NCBI RefSeq assembly: GCF_002104455.1
Contig: NZ_NBOC01000004.1
Coordinates: forward strand, 62,001-126,000
Direction: 5' to 3'
Source: Colwellia chukchiensis
GTDB taxonomy: Bacteria; Pseudomonadota; Gammaproteobacteria; Enterobacterales; Alteromonadaceae
DNA: 64,000 nucleotides
How positions within the stretch are numbered: the stretch's first letter is position 1; the number at the start of each line of letters is the position of its first letter. A program made the translations under genes and the position numbers. The notes beneath the pieces were generated by a model. It had not been told where the DNA came from. It worked only from the letters and a program-made list of their open reading frames with translations, and did no database searches. Below are positions 56,221 through 64,000 of this stretch, in pieces.

Positions 56221-56743
56221 TGAAAAAATGTTTGATGCAAGTCTATACAATATCACTGTACGAAAAGGAAATTTTGACGGCGAAGTGTTCTTTGAAGCTA
56301 AAGTAAAAGAATTACCCGATGTAGCCGAATACGCAGAAACTTACGAAGAAGCATATTTACTTGCGATTGATACGATTGAAACAACTGCTGAGGCTTTAGC
56401 TGAACAAGGTAAAGTCATGCCAGCTCCTATTTTAGAAAATGACGACTTTAGTGGGCGAGTTACCTTGAGAATGCCTAAAAGTATGCACGCTGCGTTATCA
56501 TCATGGTCGGAAAGTGAAGATATTAGCTTAAACCAACTACTTGTTAATTGTTTAGCTTTTAACTTGGGTGAGCAATTTGGTGTATCTCGAACGATTCACA
56601 GTATCAAGTCGTCTATTGGTTCCTTGAATCAAACTGATTATATGCACTTGGAGTCGCAACCAAGAAGAACCAATAAAGTTGTTCCAATTAAGCCCATTGT
56701 ATTAAATGAGAATGTTATGGAGAATCGGTACTATGGGAGTTAG
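56213..56743 (+). CDS. hicB: HicB antitoxin with a C-terminal extension
   Basis: This 176-residue protein has an N-terminal HicB fold (FFEAKVKELPDVAEYAETYEEAYLLAIDTIE) that should cover HicA. A ribbon-helix-helix DNA-binding domain follows at about residues 83-115 (GRVTLRMPKSMHAALSSWSE, then SLNQLLVNCLAFNL). A tail of roughly 55 residues extends beyond the usual end. Since the next gene encodes a SecB-like chaperone, this tail could be a chaperone-addiction segment. It probably represses the cassette at 55903-55922. The secB-like gene overlaps its end. Confidence 0.82.
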   Translation: MDSEKMFDASLYNITVRKGNFDGEVFFEAKVKELPDVAEYAETYEEAYLLAIDTIETTAEALAEQGKVMPAPILENDDFSGRVTLRMPKSMHAALSSWSESEDISLNQLLVNCLAFNLGEQFGVSRTIHSIKSSIGSLNQTDYMHLESQPRRTNKVVPIKPIVLNENVMENRYYGS

Positions 56744-57224
56744 TAGTAATTTTCAAAAAGCAAAAGACTCACTTCAATCTCATGATATTTATATAAAAAA
56801 TACTCATTGTTTCACGCATAATGATTTTGATCCAAAAAGAACTGATTTTGATAATTTAGTATATCAATTCATGCATGTAGTTAGAGGTTCTGAAGTTTTT
56901 GGTGTCCAAGATGAAGACGGAAGTGAAGAACATTTTTTTAAAGTTTTTGTGGATGTGGGTTGTCGCTTTATAAAAGAAGAAGATAAAGAGAATAAGGACT
57001 CAGAACCTGTAGCTCAAATTGAAGCGAGCTTTTGTGCAGAATACCAGATGCTTGACAAAGAAATAGATGAAGATTCATTAAAAGTTTTTGCGCTTCAAAA
57101 TGTTAGCTACCATGTTTGGCCTTTCTGGAGGGAACACTTAATGAATATGTGTAACCGTTTAAATCTTCCAAAAGTTGCATTACCGACAATGCAAGTGAAG
57201 CCTCAAAATGGTAATACAGAATAA
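56733..57224 (+). CDS. SecB-like chaperone of a toxin-antitoxin-chaperone system
   Basis: This 163-residue protein matches SecB in its second half: QIEASFCAEYQML, then LKVFALQNVSYHVWPFWREHLMNMCNRLNLPKVALP, the family's closing signature. The ATG at 56733 overlaps the hicB end by 11 bp and has GGAG upstream; an ATG nine codons earlier is less likely. SecB-like proteins coupled to HigBA, MqsRA or HicAB stabilise the antitoxin through its C-terminal tail. Divergence from housekeeping SecB at the N-terminus fits such a dedicated chaperone. The next 213 bp up to pglZ hold no convincing gene. Confidence 0.82.
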   Translation: MGVSSNFQKAKDSLQSHDIYIKNTHCFTHNDFDPKRTDFDNLVYQFMHVVRGSEVFGVQDEDGSEEHFFKVFVDVGCRFIKEEDKENKDSEPVAQIEASFCAEYQMLDKEIDEDSLKVFALQNVSYHVWPFWREHLMNMCNRLNLPKVALPTMQVKPQNGNTE

Positions 57225-57437
57225 TTTAATTAAATTAATTGAGACATTTCCATTTGCTAAAAGCTTAAAATTTTCTTTTATTTTTTGCTTAAAGGCTTCT
57301 CGTCATTATGAGGAGTCTGATTTAACATTTTCAACACACGCTTGCTCTATTCGCTACACTTCACCCATACTTTCTTGCTGTGTTCTATGTTATTCCTCAA
57401 ACCAAAAGTAAAGCCGAAATGTTTAAAGGCATAAGAA

Positions 57438-60164
57438 ATGAATTTAGAACAAATAAAACAAGGCATCTTAGCAAAATTTGATAGATGCCGATTAGTATTC
57501 TGGCAAGATGAAGAGATTGAGTTTCAAGAGCAATTACCGGTAATTGAAACTGAATTTGAATCATCAGGTGTCGAGCTTATCAAGTTGGATGAATATTCGC
57601 ACTTTGAAGTCAAGCAACGTGTTGAGCTAAAAGAGCCTAACACTCAATTCTTACTGTATAGTAATAAATCTCTAAACGAACCAACGCGTGATTGGCTTTA
57701 CGATATTCGCCTTTATGCTGAGCATTTTTATGCTGATTCAAGCTCAATGATATTAAATGAACTTGGTATGCGTATGGAGTTTCGCCAAGACATTAGCCGC
57801 TATAAAAAGTTTTTTGGTAATCAGCAACGTTACAGCAAACTTAAGAAGTTATTACCTGAAGGCGCAGATAAGCAAGCACTAGAATTAGCAATGGTTGCGG
57901 TAGTTGCTAAGGTAGAATCCGTTAGTTTTACAACCATACTACATCAATTAATTTCACTATTTGTTGAGTCTCCAAATAAGTGCGATGAAGCCATTACTGA
58001 ATTAGAGAAATTTGAATTAACCAATATATTTTGGCGTCACGCGGTTGAAGAATTTGGTTATATTGCTTTAGGTAATTGGGTTAGCGATGAAGATACTGAA
58101 CAGCCAGTTGCCAATGTTAAAGACCTTATAACTAAACTACTAGTAACCGATTGTTACCATGGTCTACAGGCGTCTGGTGTTTCAACTAGTAAAACAGATT
58201 TTGCTACAAGTTTATCTGCACATGTATTACCACTTTCTATTGATTCCGAAAGCTTTGACAAGCTTCCTAAGTCTATTAGAGAACTAATAGGCAATGCAGC
58301 TGCGAAGCGAGCAGCTGTGGTTAGTTTTGTTTCTTCTTGGCGCGAAAGCCGTACTTTGTCTGCATCGTACAACGACATAGCTCAAGAAGTTGCTGATGAA
58401 TTAGAAATAAAACACAAGTTAGCTGAGTTTAAAAATCCGAGTAACTTCATAAATGTTGAGACCTTCATTGAAGTTGAACAGCAGTTGATCAAATTAATTG
58501 CGACAGACTTACAGGCTTATTCTGCTAATGAAATCAGTGATTGGGTGTCGACTAAATTATACGGCCATTGGTGCAGTGTCGATAAAAATTATCAATACCT
58601 GTTCGCTTCTCTTCGCGCTGCAAAAGAGTTCTACGACTTAAGAGATAAGTACTTTGATGGTTTTTATTTCGACAGTGCGAAGGCTCTCTATAAAGCCTAC
58701 GAATCAGAGCTTTATAAGTTTGATCATGCCTATCGGATTTTCTTTGAGAACTTTATCAATTTACGTAAGAACAATGGCGGTGACTTATTACAAAGTTTAG
58801 GTTTAGTTGATGATATTGAAAATCTTTATGTGAATTGGTACTTGAATGACTTAGCCATAGCATGGGGTAAATTGGTTGATAGCGAGAGTCTTCTTGATAA
58901 TTGGAAGATTGTAGGCGTTCATAATCAACAACACTTTTATCAACAAGAAGTGCGTGGCCTATTAAGAAATACTCAAGCCAAACGTATTTTTGTGATTATT
59001 TCAGACGCTTTACGCTATGAGGTTGCTCACGATATTTATCAGCGTATCAGTGATGAAGGGCGTTTAAAGCCTGAATTAAAATCTCAGCTAGGTGTTGTTC
59101 CATCTTATACCCAACTAGGAATGGGAAGCCTACTTCCACACCAAAAGTTAACTGCGCATTTAGGTTCAAAAGTAGAATACAAAGCTGACGGTATTTCTGT
59201 ACATGGTCATGACAACCGTCAAAAGGTGTTGGCAAAGCATAACGGCGTTGCTTTTAAAGCCGATGAGGTTTTCAAGTGGACAAGACAAGTAGCCAAAGAG
59301 CAAATTGGTGAATCTGAAGTTGTCTATATTTATCACGATATGATTGATGCCATAGGCGATAAGCAAAGTACTGAAAATCAGACTTTTGAAGCTGCACAAG
59401 ATACGGTTGTTGAATTAATCGAGTTGATAAAGCGAATCTTTAACCGTTTAAATGGTAGTCGAGTGCTCTTAACAGCTGATCATGGCTTCTTATTTAAAAT
59501 GACCGATTTAACGGATTCAGATAAAACCGCTCATAAGTCAAAACCTAAAGGCGCAATTGAAGATAAAAAACGTTATGTGATTGGTTCAAATTTGCCTTCA
59601 GATGATTTTTATTGGACTGGGAAAATAGCCAATACAGCTGGAATTGACCCTACTTTAGGCGATGATGCAGAATTTATTGTGCCTAGAGGTAGTAATCGAT
59701 TCAATTTTGTAGGCGGTGCTAAGTTTATCCATGGTGGCATTATGCCGCAGGAAATTTGTGTTCCTGTGCTTCAAGTTCGTGAGCTTGATATTAAAGCACA
59801 GACAAAATTAGCTAAACAAAAAGTTGGTGCTGTTCCTTTACAGAACCCAATTAAAATCGTTTCAAATATCGATAGGATCTCATTTTTACAAACAGACCCT
59901 GTCGGCGATAAGTTTAAAGCTCGTAAGTTGGAACTTTGGATTGAAGACCCTTTTGGTAAACAGGTGAGTTCTAAAGAAGAGCATATATTTGACTCAGTTT
60001 CAGAAAAGCTCGATGAACGTAAACGTAACATTCAAATTAAATTAGAGGGCAGCGGCTTTGAACGCACGGTAAGTTATAAATTGATAATGGAAGATACTGA
60101 GAGTAAAACCAAAACAACACACTCCGTTATTATTGATTTAGCCTTCGAAGATGATTTTTTTTAG
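57438..60164 (+). CDS. pglZ: PglZ phosphatase-like protein (BREX type A)
   Basis: This 908-residue protein has the PglZ alkaline-phosphatase-like domain: RIFVIISDALRYEVAHDIYQ near residue 520 (first metal ligand Asp), YIYHDMIDAIGD near 640 and VLLTADHGFLF near 677 (Asp-His metal ligands). An N-terminal helical half and a C-terminal beta-rich tail complete it. PglZ is the hallmark of all BREX systems and acts as a metal-dependent phosphodiesterase or scaffold for PglX. It is 12 bp upstream of brxL. Confidence 0.96.
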   Translation: MNLEQIKQGILAKFDRCRLVFWQDEEIEFQEQLPVIETEFESSGVELIKLDEYSHFEVKQRVELKEPNTQFLLYSNKSLNEPTRDWLYDIRLYAEHFYADSSSMILNELGMRMEFRQDISRYKKFFGNQQRYSKLKKLLPEGADKQALELAMVAVVAKVESVSFTTILHQLISLFVESPNKCDEAITELEKFELTNIFWRHAVEEFGYIALGNWVSDEDTEQPVANVKDLITKLLVTDCYHGLQASGVSTSKTDFATSLSAHVLPLSIDSESFDKLPKSIRELIGNAAAKRAAVVSFVSSWRESRTLSASYNDIAQEVADELEIKHKLAEFKNPSNFINVETFIEVEQQLIKLIATDLQAYSANEISDWVSTKLYGHWCSVDKNYQYLFASLRAAKEFYDLRDKYFDGFYFDSAKALYKAYESELYKFDHAYRIFFENFINLRKNNGGDLLQSLGLVDDIENLYVNWYLNDLAIAWGKLVDSESLLDNWKIVGVHNQQHFYQQEVRGLLRNTQAKRIFVIISDALRYEVAHDIYQRISDEGRLKPELKSQLGVVPSYTQLGMGSLLPHQKLTAHLGSKVEYKADGISVHGHDNRQKVLAKHNGVAFKADEVFKWTRQVAKEQIGESEVVYIYHDMIDAIGDKQSTENQTFEAAQDTVVELIELIKRIFNRLNGSRVLLTADHGFLFKMTDLTDSDKTAHKSKPKGAIEDKKRYVIGSNLPSDDFYWTGKIANTAGIDPTLGDDAEFIVPRGSNRFNFVGGAKFIHGGIMPQEICVPVLQVRELDIKAQTKLAKQKVGAVPLQNPIKIVSNIDRISFLQTDPVGDKFKARKLELWIEDPFGKQVSSKEEHIFDSVSEKLDERKRNIQIKLEGSGFERTVSYKLIMEDTESKTKTTHSVIIDLAFEDDFF

Positions 60165-60176
60165 GGGATAGCGCAA

Positions 60177-62261
60177 ATGGAAAATGAACATTTAGATAAT
60201 AGTAACATCACAAGTAATGAATCCTCTCAAATTCGAAGCGCTGACCTTGACGATTTAATGACGACTGAATTTAAAGGTCGTGTTGTTCGTAAAGATTTAA
60301 CAAAACAGTTAAAAGAAGGTGCGAACGTTCCGGTTTATGTACTTGAATATTTATTGGGCATGTACTGCTCTTCAGCAGAGGATGAGTTAATCCAAGAAGG
60401 GTTGAAGAACGTTAAGAAGATCTTGACGGAAAACTATGTGCGTCCAGATGAAGCTGAAAAAGCCAAGTCGTTGATCCGTGAAAAGGGCACTCATAAAGTC
60501 ATTGATAAAGTAACGGTAAAACTCAATCAGAAAAAAGATATCTATGAAGCGAGTTTATCAAATATTGGAATTAAAGATGCCGTTGTTCCTAATAAAATTG
60601 TTAAAGAAAACGAAAAGTTATTAACCGGTGGTATCTGGTGCATTATTACGGTGAGTTATTTCTATGAAGAAGGTCAGAAAACATCGCCGTTCTCTGTATT
60701 TAGTTTAAAACCAATCCAAATGCCTTCAATGAATATGGATGAGGTGTATCAAGCTCGTCGTAAGTTCTCAGTTGATCAATGGATAGATTTGTTACTTCGT
60801 TCAATAGGTATGGAGCCAGCTAACCTTGAACATAGATGCAAGTGGCACTTAATAGCTCGCATGATCCCATTTGTTGAGAATAACTATAACGTATGTGAAC
60901 TCGGTCCTCGTGGCACGGGTAAGTCTCATGTTTATAAAGAATGTTCTCCGAATTCATTGTTAGTTTCAGGCGGTCAAACTACGGTAGCTAACCTGTTTTA
61001 TAACATGTCTTCACGCCAAATTGGTTTAGTTGGTATGTGGGATGTTGTTGCCTTTGATGAAGTCGCAGGTATTCGTTTTAAAGATAAAGACGGCATTCAG
61101 ATCATGAAAGATTACATGGCGTCTGGTTCTTTTTCTCGTGGCCGTGATTCTATTGAAGCAAAAGCCTCTATGGTGTTTGTTGGGAATATCGATCACAGCG
61201 TTGAGACATTGGTAAAAACTAGTCACTTATTAGCGCCATTTCCAGATGAAATGATCGACTCAGCTTATTTTGATCGCTTCCATGCTTATATTCCGGGCTG
61301 GGAAATTCCTAAAATGCGCCCAGAGTTCTTTACAGACCGATTTGGACTGATAACAGACTACTTAGCAGAATATATGCGTGAAATGCGTAAAACCACGTTT
61401 TCAGATGCAATCGATAAGTTCTTTAAGTTAGGTAACAACCTTAATCAACGTGACGTTATTGGTGTAAGAAGAACAACATCAGGTTTGCTTAAGCTTCTAT
61501 ATCCAAATGGTGAATATACAAAAGAAGATGTACGCACATGTTTAACTTATGCTCTTGAAGTGCGTCGTCGGGTAAAAGAGCAACTTAAGAAAATTGGCGG
61601 TATGGAATTCTTTGACGTTAATTTTAGTTATATCGATAACGAAACGCTTGAAGAGTTTTTTGTCAATGTGCCAGAGCAAGGTGGCTCAAATCTAATCCCA
61701 GCAGGGGTCACAAAGCCCGGAGTAGTGCACTTTGTTGATCATGGCGCTTCTGGAAAATTAGGTGTTTATCGTATTGAAACACAAATGACACCGGGCACAG
61801 GTAAACATTCAACATCGGGATTTGGTTCAGATACGAGTGCTAAAGAACAAGTACGCGTTGGATTTGAATACTTTAAAGGTAACTTAAACAGAATAGCCGC
61901 TAATTCTCGTTTCTCTGAGCATGAATTTCACATACATTTTGTAGATTTACAAACATCAGGAAATAGTCACCAAGCGAGTTTAGGTGCATTAGTAGCATGT
62001 TGTTCAGTATTACTTAATAAGCCTGTGCAAGAGCAAATGGTGGTATTAGGCAGCATCACACTTGGTGGCGTAGTAAACCCAGTTCAAGATTTAGCATCAA
62101 GTATGCAGATAGCGCTGGAGGCAGGTGCAACTAAAGTGTTACTGCCTATGGCATCAGCTAGTGATATACCTTCTGTACCTGCTGAAACATTCACCAAGTT
62201 CCAAGTAAGCTTTTACAGTGATCCAGTGGATGCTGTTTATAAGGCTCTTGGGGTGCAGTAA
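60177..62261 (+). CDS. brxL: BrxL, Lon-like AAA+ protein
   Basis: This 694-residue protein has an N-terminal domain, an AAA+ core with Walker A GPRGTGKSHVY near residue 245 and Walker B VVAFDEVAGIRF near 290, and a Lon-protease-like C-terminal domain from about 580. The segment that holds the catalytic lysine in true Lon (GGVVNPVQDLASSMQIALEAG here) lacks it. Proteolysis is therefore unlikely, consistent with BrxL acting as a DNA-bound motor. It is the last core gene of type 1 BREX; a further AAA+ gene follows 40 bp later. Confidence 0.95.
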   Translation: MENEHLDNSNITSNESSQIRSADLDDLMTTEFKGRVVRKDLTKQLKEGANVPVYVLEYLLGMYCSSAEDELIQEGLKNVKKILTENYVRPDEAEKAKSLIREKGTHKVIDKVTVKLNQKKDIYEASLSNIGIKDAVVPNKIVKENEKLLTGGIWCIITVSYFYEEGQKTSPFSVFSLKPIQMPSMNMDEVYQARRKFSVDQWIDLLLRSIGMEPANLEHRCKWHLIARMIPFVENNYNVCELGPRGTGKSHVYKECSPNSLLVSGGQTTVANLFYNMSSRQIGLVGMWDVVAFDEVAGIRFKDKDGIQIMKDYMASGSFSRGRDSIEAKASMVFVGNIDHSVETLVKTSHLLAPFPDEMIDSAYFDRFHAYIPGWEIPKMRPEFFTDRFGLITDYLAEYMREMRKTTFSDAIDKFFKLGNNLNQRDVIGVRRTTSGLLKLLYPNGEYTKEDVRTCLTYALEVRRRVKEQLKKIGGMEFFDVNFSYIDNETLEEFFVNVPEQGGSNLIPAGVTKPGVVHFVDHGASGKLGVYRIETQMTPGTGKHSTSGFGSDTSAKEQVRVGFEYFKGNLNRIAANSRFSEHEFHIHFVDLQTSGNSHQASLGALVACCSVLLNKPVQEQMVVLGSITLGGVVNPVQDLASSMQIALEAGATKVLLPMASASDIPSVPAETFTKFQVSFYSDPVDAVYKALGVQ

Positions 62262-62301
62262 TAATAAAAAAAACTAAGCTAGATACAAGGATTAGTGCTC
62301 T

Positions 62302-64000
62302 ATGAATGAAGTAATATATTCTAAGGAAGAACTAGAAGACCTTTCTGAAGCCGAGTTGTTGGATATTTTAAAGCAGTCTTGGGGTGTGAATGACAACAAA
62401 ATTGAAGTTTGGGGAGAGTTACCAGCTCTTGGAGACACTACTTTTGGTTTCCTAAGAAATCCTCATTTAGTTTCAACGGGAGATAGGTTGTATTACCCAG
62501 TACAAGGTGTAGAAATAGAGCCTTGTAGTTTTTTTATGGCACCCCAAGATGCATCAAGCTGTGGTTCAAAAAAGCACAAGCGTTTCGTCCGTTGCGAATT
62601 GGAACTATCTCCTGAATCAGAGCGCCGAAAACATAGAAATCCATTAAGTTTATGCGTGAAAAGTGGTACTGGAGAAAATCTTCGTTATTTGCCTAAAGAA
62701 ATACCGTTAGAAATTTTAACAAACCCCAATTCAGAAGAGGAAATTTCTCAGCTTATCTCAAAATCTATATATGACTTTTATCATGAAAAAGCGATGGGAG
62801 ATCTAGATGAACTTGTAAAGAAAGAACAAAGTGAATTTGAGCTAAAAATGGCTCAAAAAGAAAGAGACGCTACCCAATCTCTTGAAATTATTAAAGATAA
62901 AATACAAGAAAATGAAGAAAAGCGTGATACTGCTATAAAGCTAGTCGAAAAATTAAATAGCAAGCAAATTGAGCTTGATAAAACTATTAGTAAATTAGCT
63001 CAAGATAAAGCAACTAAACAAACTGAAATTCAAACACTGGTCGCCAGCTATACAAGGATAGAAGCAGAAATGAATAATAAAATTAAGCGATTAAAAGAGT
63101 ATGTAGCTGATAAAGCATTATTTTTAAAAACGTTTGAATTTATCGATGAAGAAGTGTTGGAGCTTTTTATACAGGAAAGCCAACCTTCAAGTGTTCAAGT
63201 CGAAGGGATTTCGTTTAATGATATTTTAAATGGTGACTACCAACAAGCTGTATCATATATCCAATCATATTTAGTCAGCCAAGATATTCTATATCCTCGT
63301 CATATAATTGAAAATTATATGACTTTGTTAAGAACTAAAGATCTTGTCATCCTTGCGGGAGATTCCGGCTCTGGAAAAACTAACTTAGTTAAATCTTTTG
63401 CTAAGGCTGTTGGTGGAAAATCAATTATTGTTCCTGTAAAGCCTAATTGGACAAGCTCTGAAGATTTATTAGGTTATTACAATCCACTTGAAAAAAAATA
63501 TTTAGCCACACCATTTTTAGAGGCAATGATTGAAGCAGAGCAAAATCCAACAATACCTTATTTTATATGCTTAGATGAAATGAATCTTGCGAGAGTAGAG
63601 TATTATTTTGCTGACTTTTTATCGCTCCTTGAAACAAGAGATGAGTCGCCTGAAATTACACTTTACTCTGAAGACGAATCTTCTCATGTTCTTTCTGAGC
63701 TAAAAGCCGTTGTAGATATTATTCAGTCTACAAAGGAGAAATATAGCAAAGAAGGTGTAATTAGCTTTATTGAATTACTCAAAGATGAAACATTAAATAA
63801 TCAGCTTAGATTAGCGTTTGGCTTTAGTGATAAGGATTCGCTTATTAAATATCATAGTGAGATAAGACGCATGCTTTCGGGAGTTATGAGTATGCCTTCC
63901 TGTATTAAAATGCCTGCCAATCTGCATATCATAGGGGCTATTAATATAGATGAAACGACACATTATTTATCACCTAAAATTCTAGACCGTGCACATATAA
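62302..64000 (+). CDS. McrB-like AAA+ protein with an N-terminal coiled coil (partial)
   Basis: The frame is open from an ATG at 62302 to the right edge (566 codons). An N-terminal unknown domain is followed by a Lys/Glu-rich coiled coil near residues 175-275. An McrB-type motor comes next: AGDSGSGKTNLVKSF (Walker A near 355), WTSSEDLLGYYNPLEKKYLA, YFICLDEMNLARVEYYFADF (Walker B) and GAINIDETTHYLSPKILDRA, the McrB sensor region. McrB-type motors pair with McrC-like nucleases, which may lie beyond the window. It is probably co-transcribed with brxL. Confidence 0.85.
   Translation, partial: MNEVIYSKEELEDLSEAELLDILKQSWGVNDNKIEVWGELPALGDTTFGFLRNPHLVSTGDRLYYPVQGVEIEPCSFFMAPQDASSCGSKKHKRFVRCELELSPESERRKHRNPLSLCVKSGTGENLRYLPKEIPLEILTNPNSEEEISQLISKSIYDFYHEKAMGDLDELVKKEQSEFELKMAQKERDATQSLEIIKDKIQENEEKRDTAIKLVEKLNSKQIELDKTISKLAQDKATKQTEIQTLVASYTRIEAEMNNKIKRLKEYVADKALFLKTFEFIDEEVLELFIQESQPSSVQVEGISFNDILNGDYQQAVSYIQSYLVSQDILYPRHIIENYMTLLRTKDLVILAGDSGSGKTNLVKSFAKAVGGKSIIVPVKPNWTSSEDLLGYYNPLEKKYLATPFLEAMIEAEQNPTIPYFICLDEMNLARVEYYFADFLSLLETRDESPEITLYSEDESSHVLSELKAVVDIIQSTKEKYSKEGVISFIELLKDETLNNQLRLAFGFSDKDSLIKYHSEIRRMLSGVMSMPSCIKMPANLHIIGAINIDETTHYLSPKILDRAHI

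Noticed and set aside
57208-57411. 67-codon frame between the SecB-like gene and pglZ
   Set aside because: It starts inside the previous gene, has no ribosome site and shows no protein-like pattern.
25144-64000. CRISPR array, integrase, transposase or clear attachment-site repeats in the island
   Set aside because: I looked for regular direct repeats and for integrase or transposase motifs in all long frames and saw none within the window.

Overview
This window comes from a low-to-moderate GC gammaproteobacterium. The gene families and order fit the marine Alteromonadales, most likely Colwelliaceae (Colwellia or Thalassotalea-like). That placement is inferred from RlmKL-Uup-DUF3466, HtpG-Adk, the PEP-CTERM/PrsT pair and three initiator tRNAs; no database search was possible.

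Positions 1-25143 are mostly core chromosome. They hold the 3' end of a quinone oxidoreductase, a PEP-CTERM exported protein divergent from a PrsT-like TPR protein, small accessory genes, the molybdopterin genes moaC-moaD-moaE, a META-domain lipoprotein and a frameshifted MFS transporter. Then come three identical tRNA-fMet genes on a 133-bp tandem repeat, the rlmKL-glutaredoxin-uup-DUF3466 run, htpG with a clear sigma-32 promoter, adk, a MAPEG protein, an ElaA-type acetyltransferase, a GAF-GGDEF-EAL membrane protein, and hisIE-hisF.

From about 25.2 kb to the right edge the window is a dense defence/accessory island starting directly upstream of hisF. Sub-region A (25.5-32.7 kb) has a WYL-domain regulator, several small unknown genes and a DUF2779 (Cas4-like plus RNase H-like) protein. 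At least five copies of a GGGACA-N5-TGTCCY inverted repeat in its intergenic spaces probably form one local regulon. Two small genes there are broken: a lipoprotein by an in-frame amber codon and a mini membrane protein by a one-base frameshift.

Sub-region B (32.7-44.2 kb) is a candidate undescribed multi-gene system. A minus-strand operon (P-loop polynucleotide-kinase-like protein, membrane protein, metallophosphoesterase) is divergent from plus-strand genes for a 1101-aa Hanks-type kinase, a 772-aa AAA+ ATPase, a DEDDh exonuclease and an 813-aa origin-binding/CyRepA-like helicase. A second motif, TTTCCAACGRYGGGTG, precedes three of its transcription units. A 423-bp palindrome-rich, non-coding stretch lies before the helicase, and its two homologous hairpins show a compensatory base change.

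Sub-region C (44.2-62.3 kb) is a complete type 1 BREX locus: brxR, brxA, brxB, brxC, pglX, pglZ and brxL. Between pglX and pglZ it carries a GmrSD/BrxU-like DUF262-DUF1524 protein and a HicA-HicB-SecB-like toxin-antitoxin-chaperone cassette. A McrB-like AAA+ protein follows brxL and runs off the right edge. No integrase, transposase or CRISPR array was seen.
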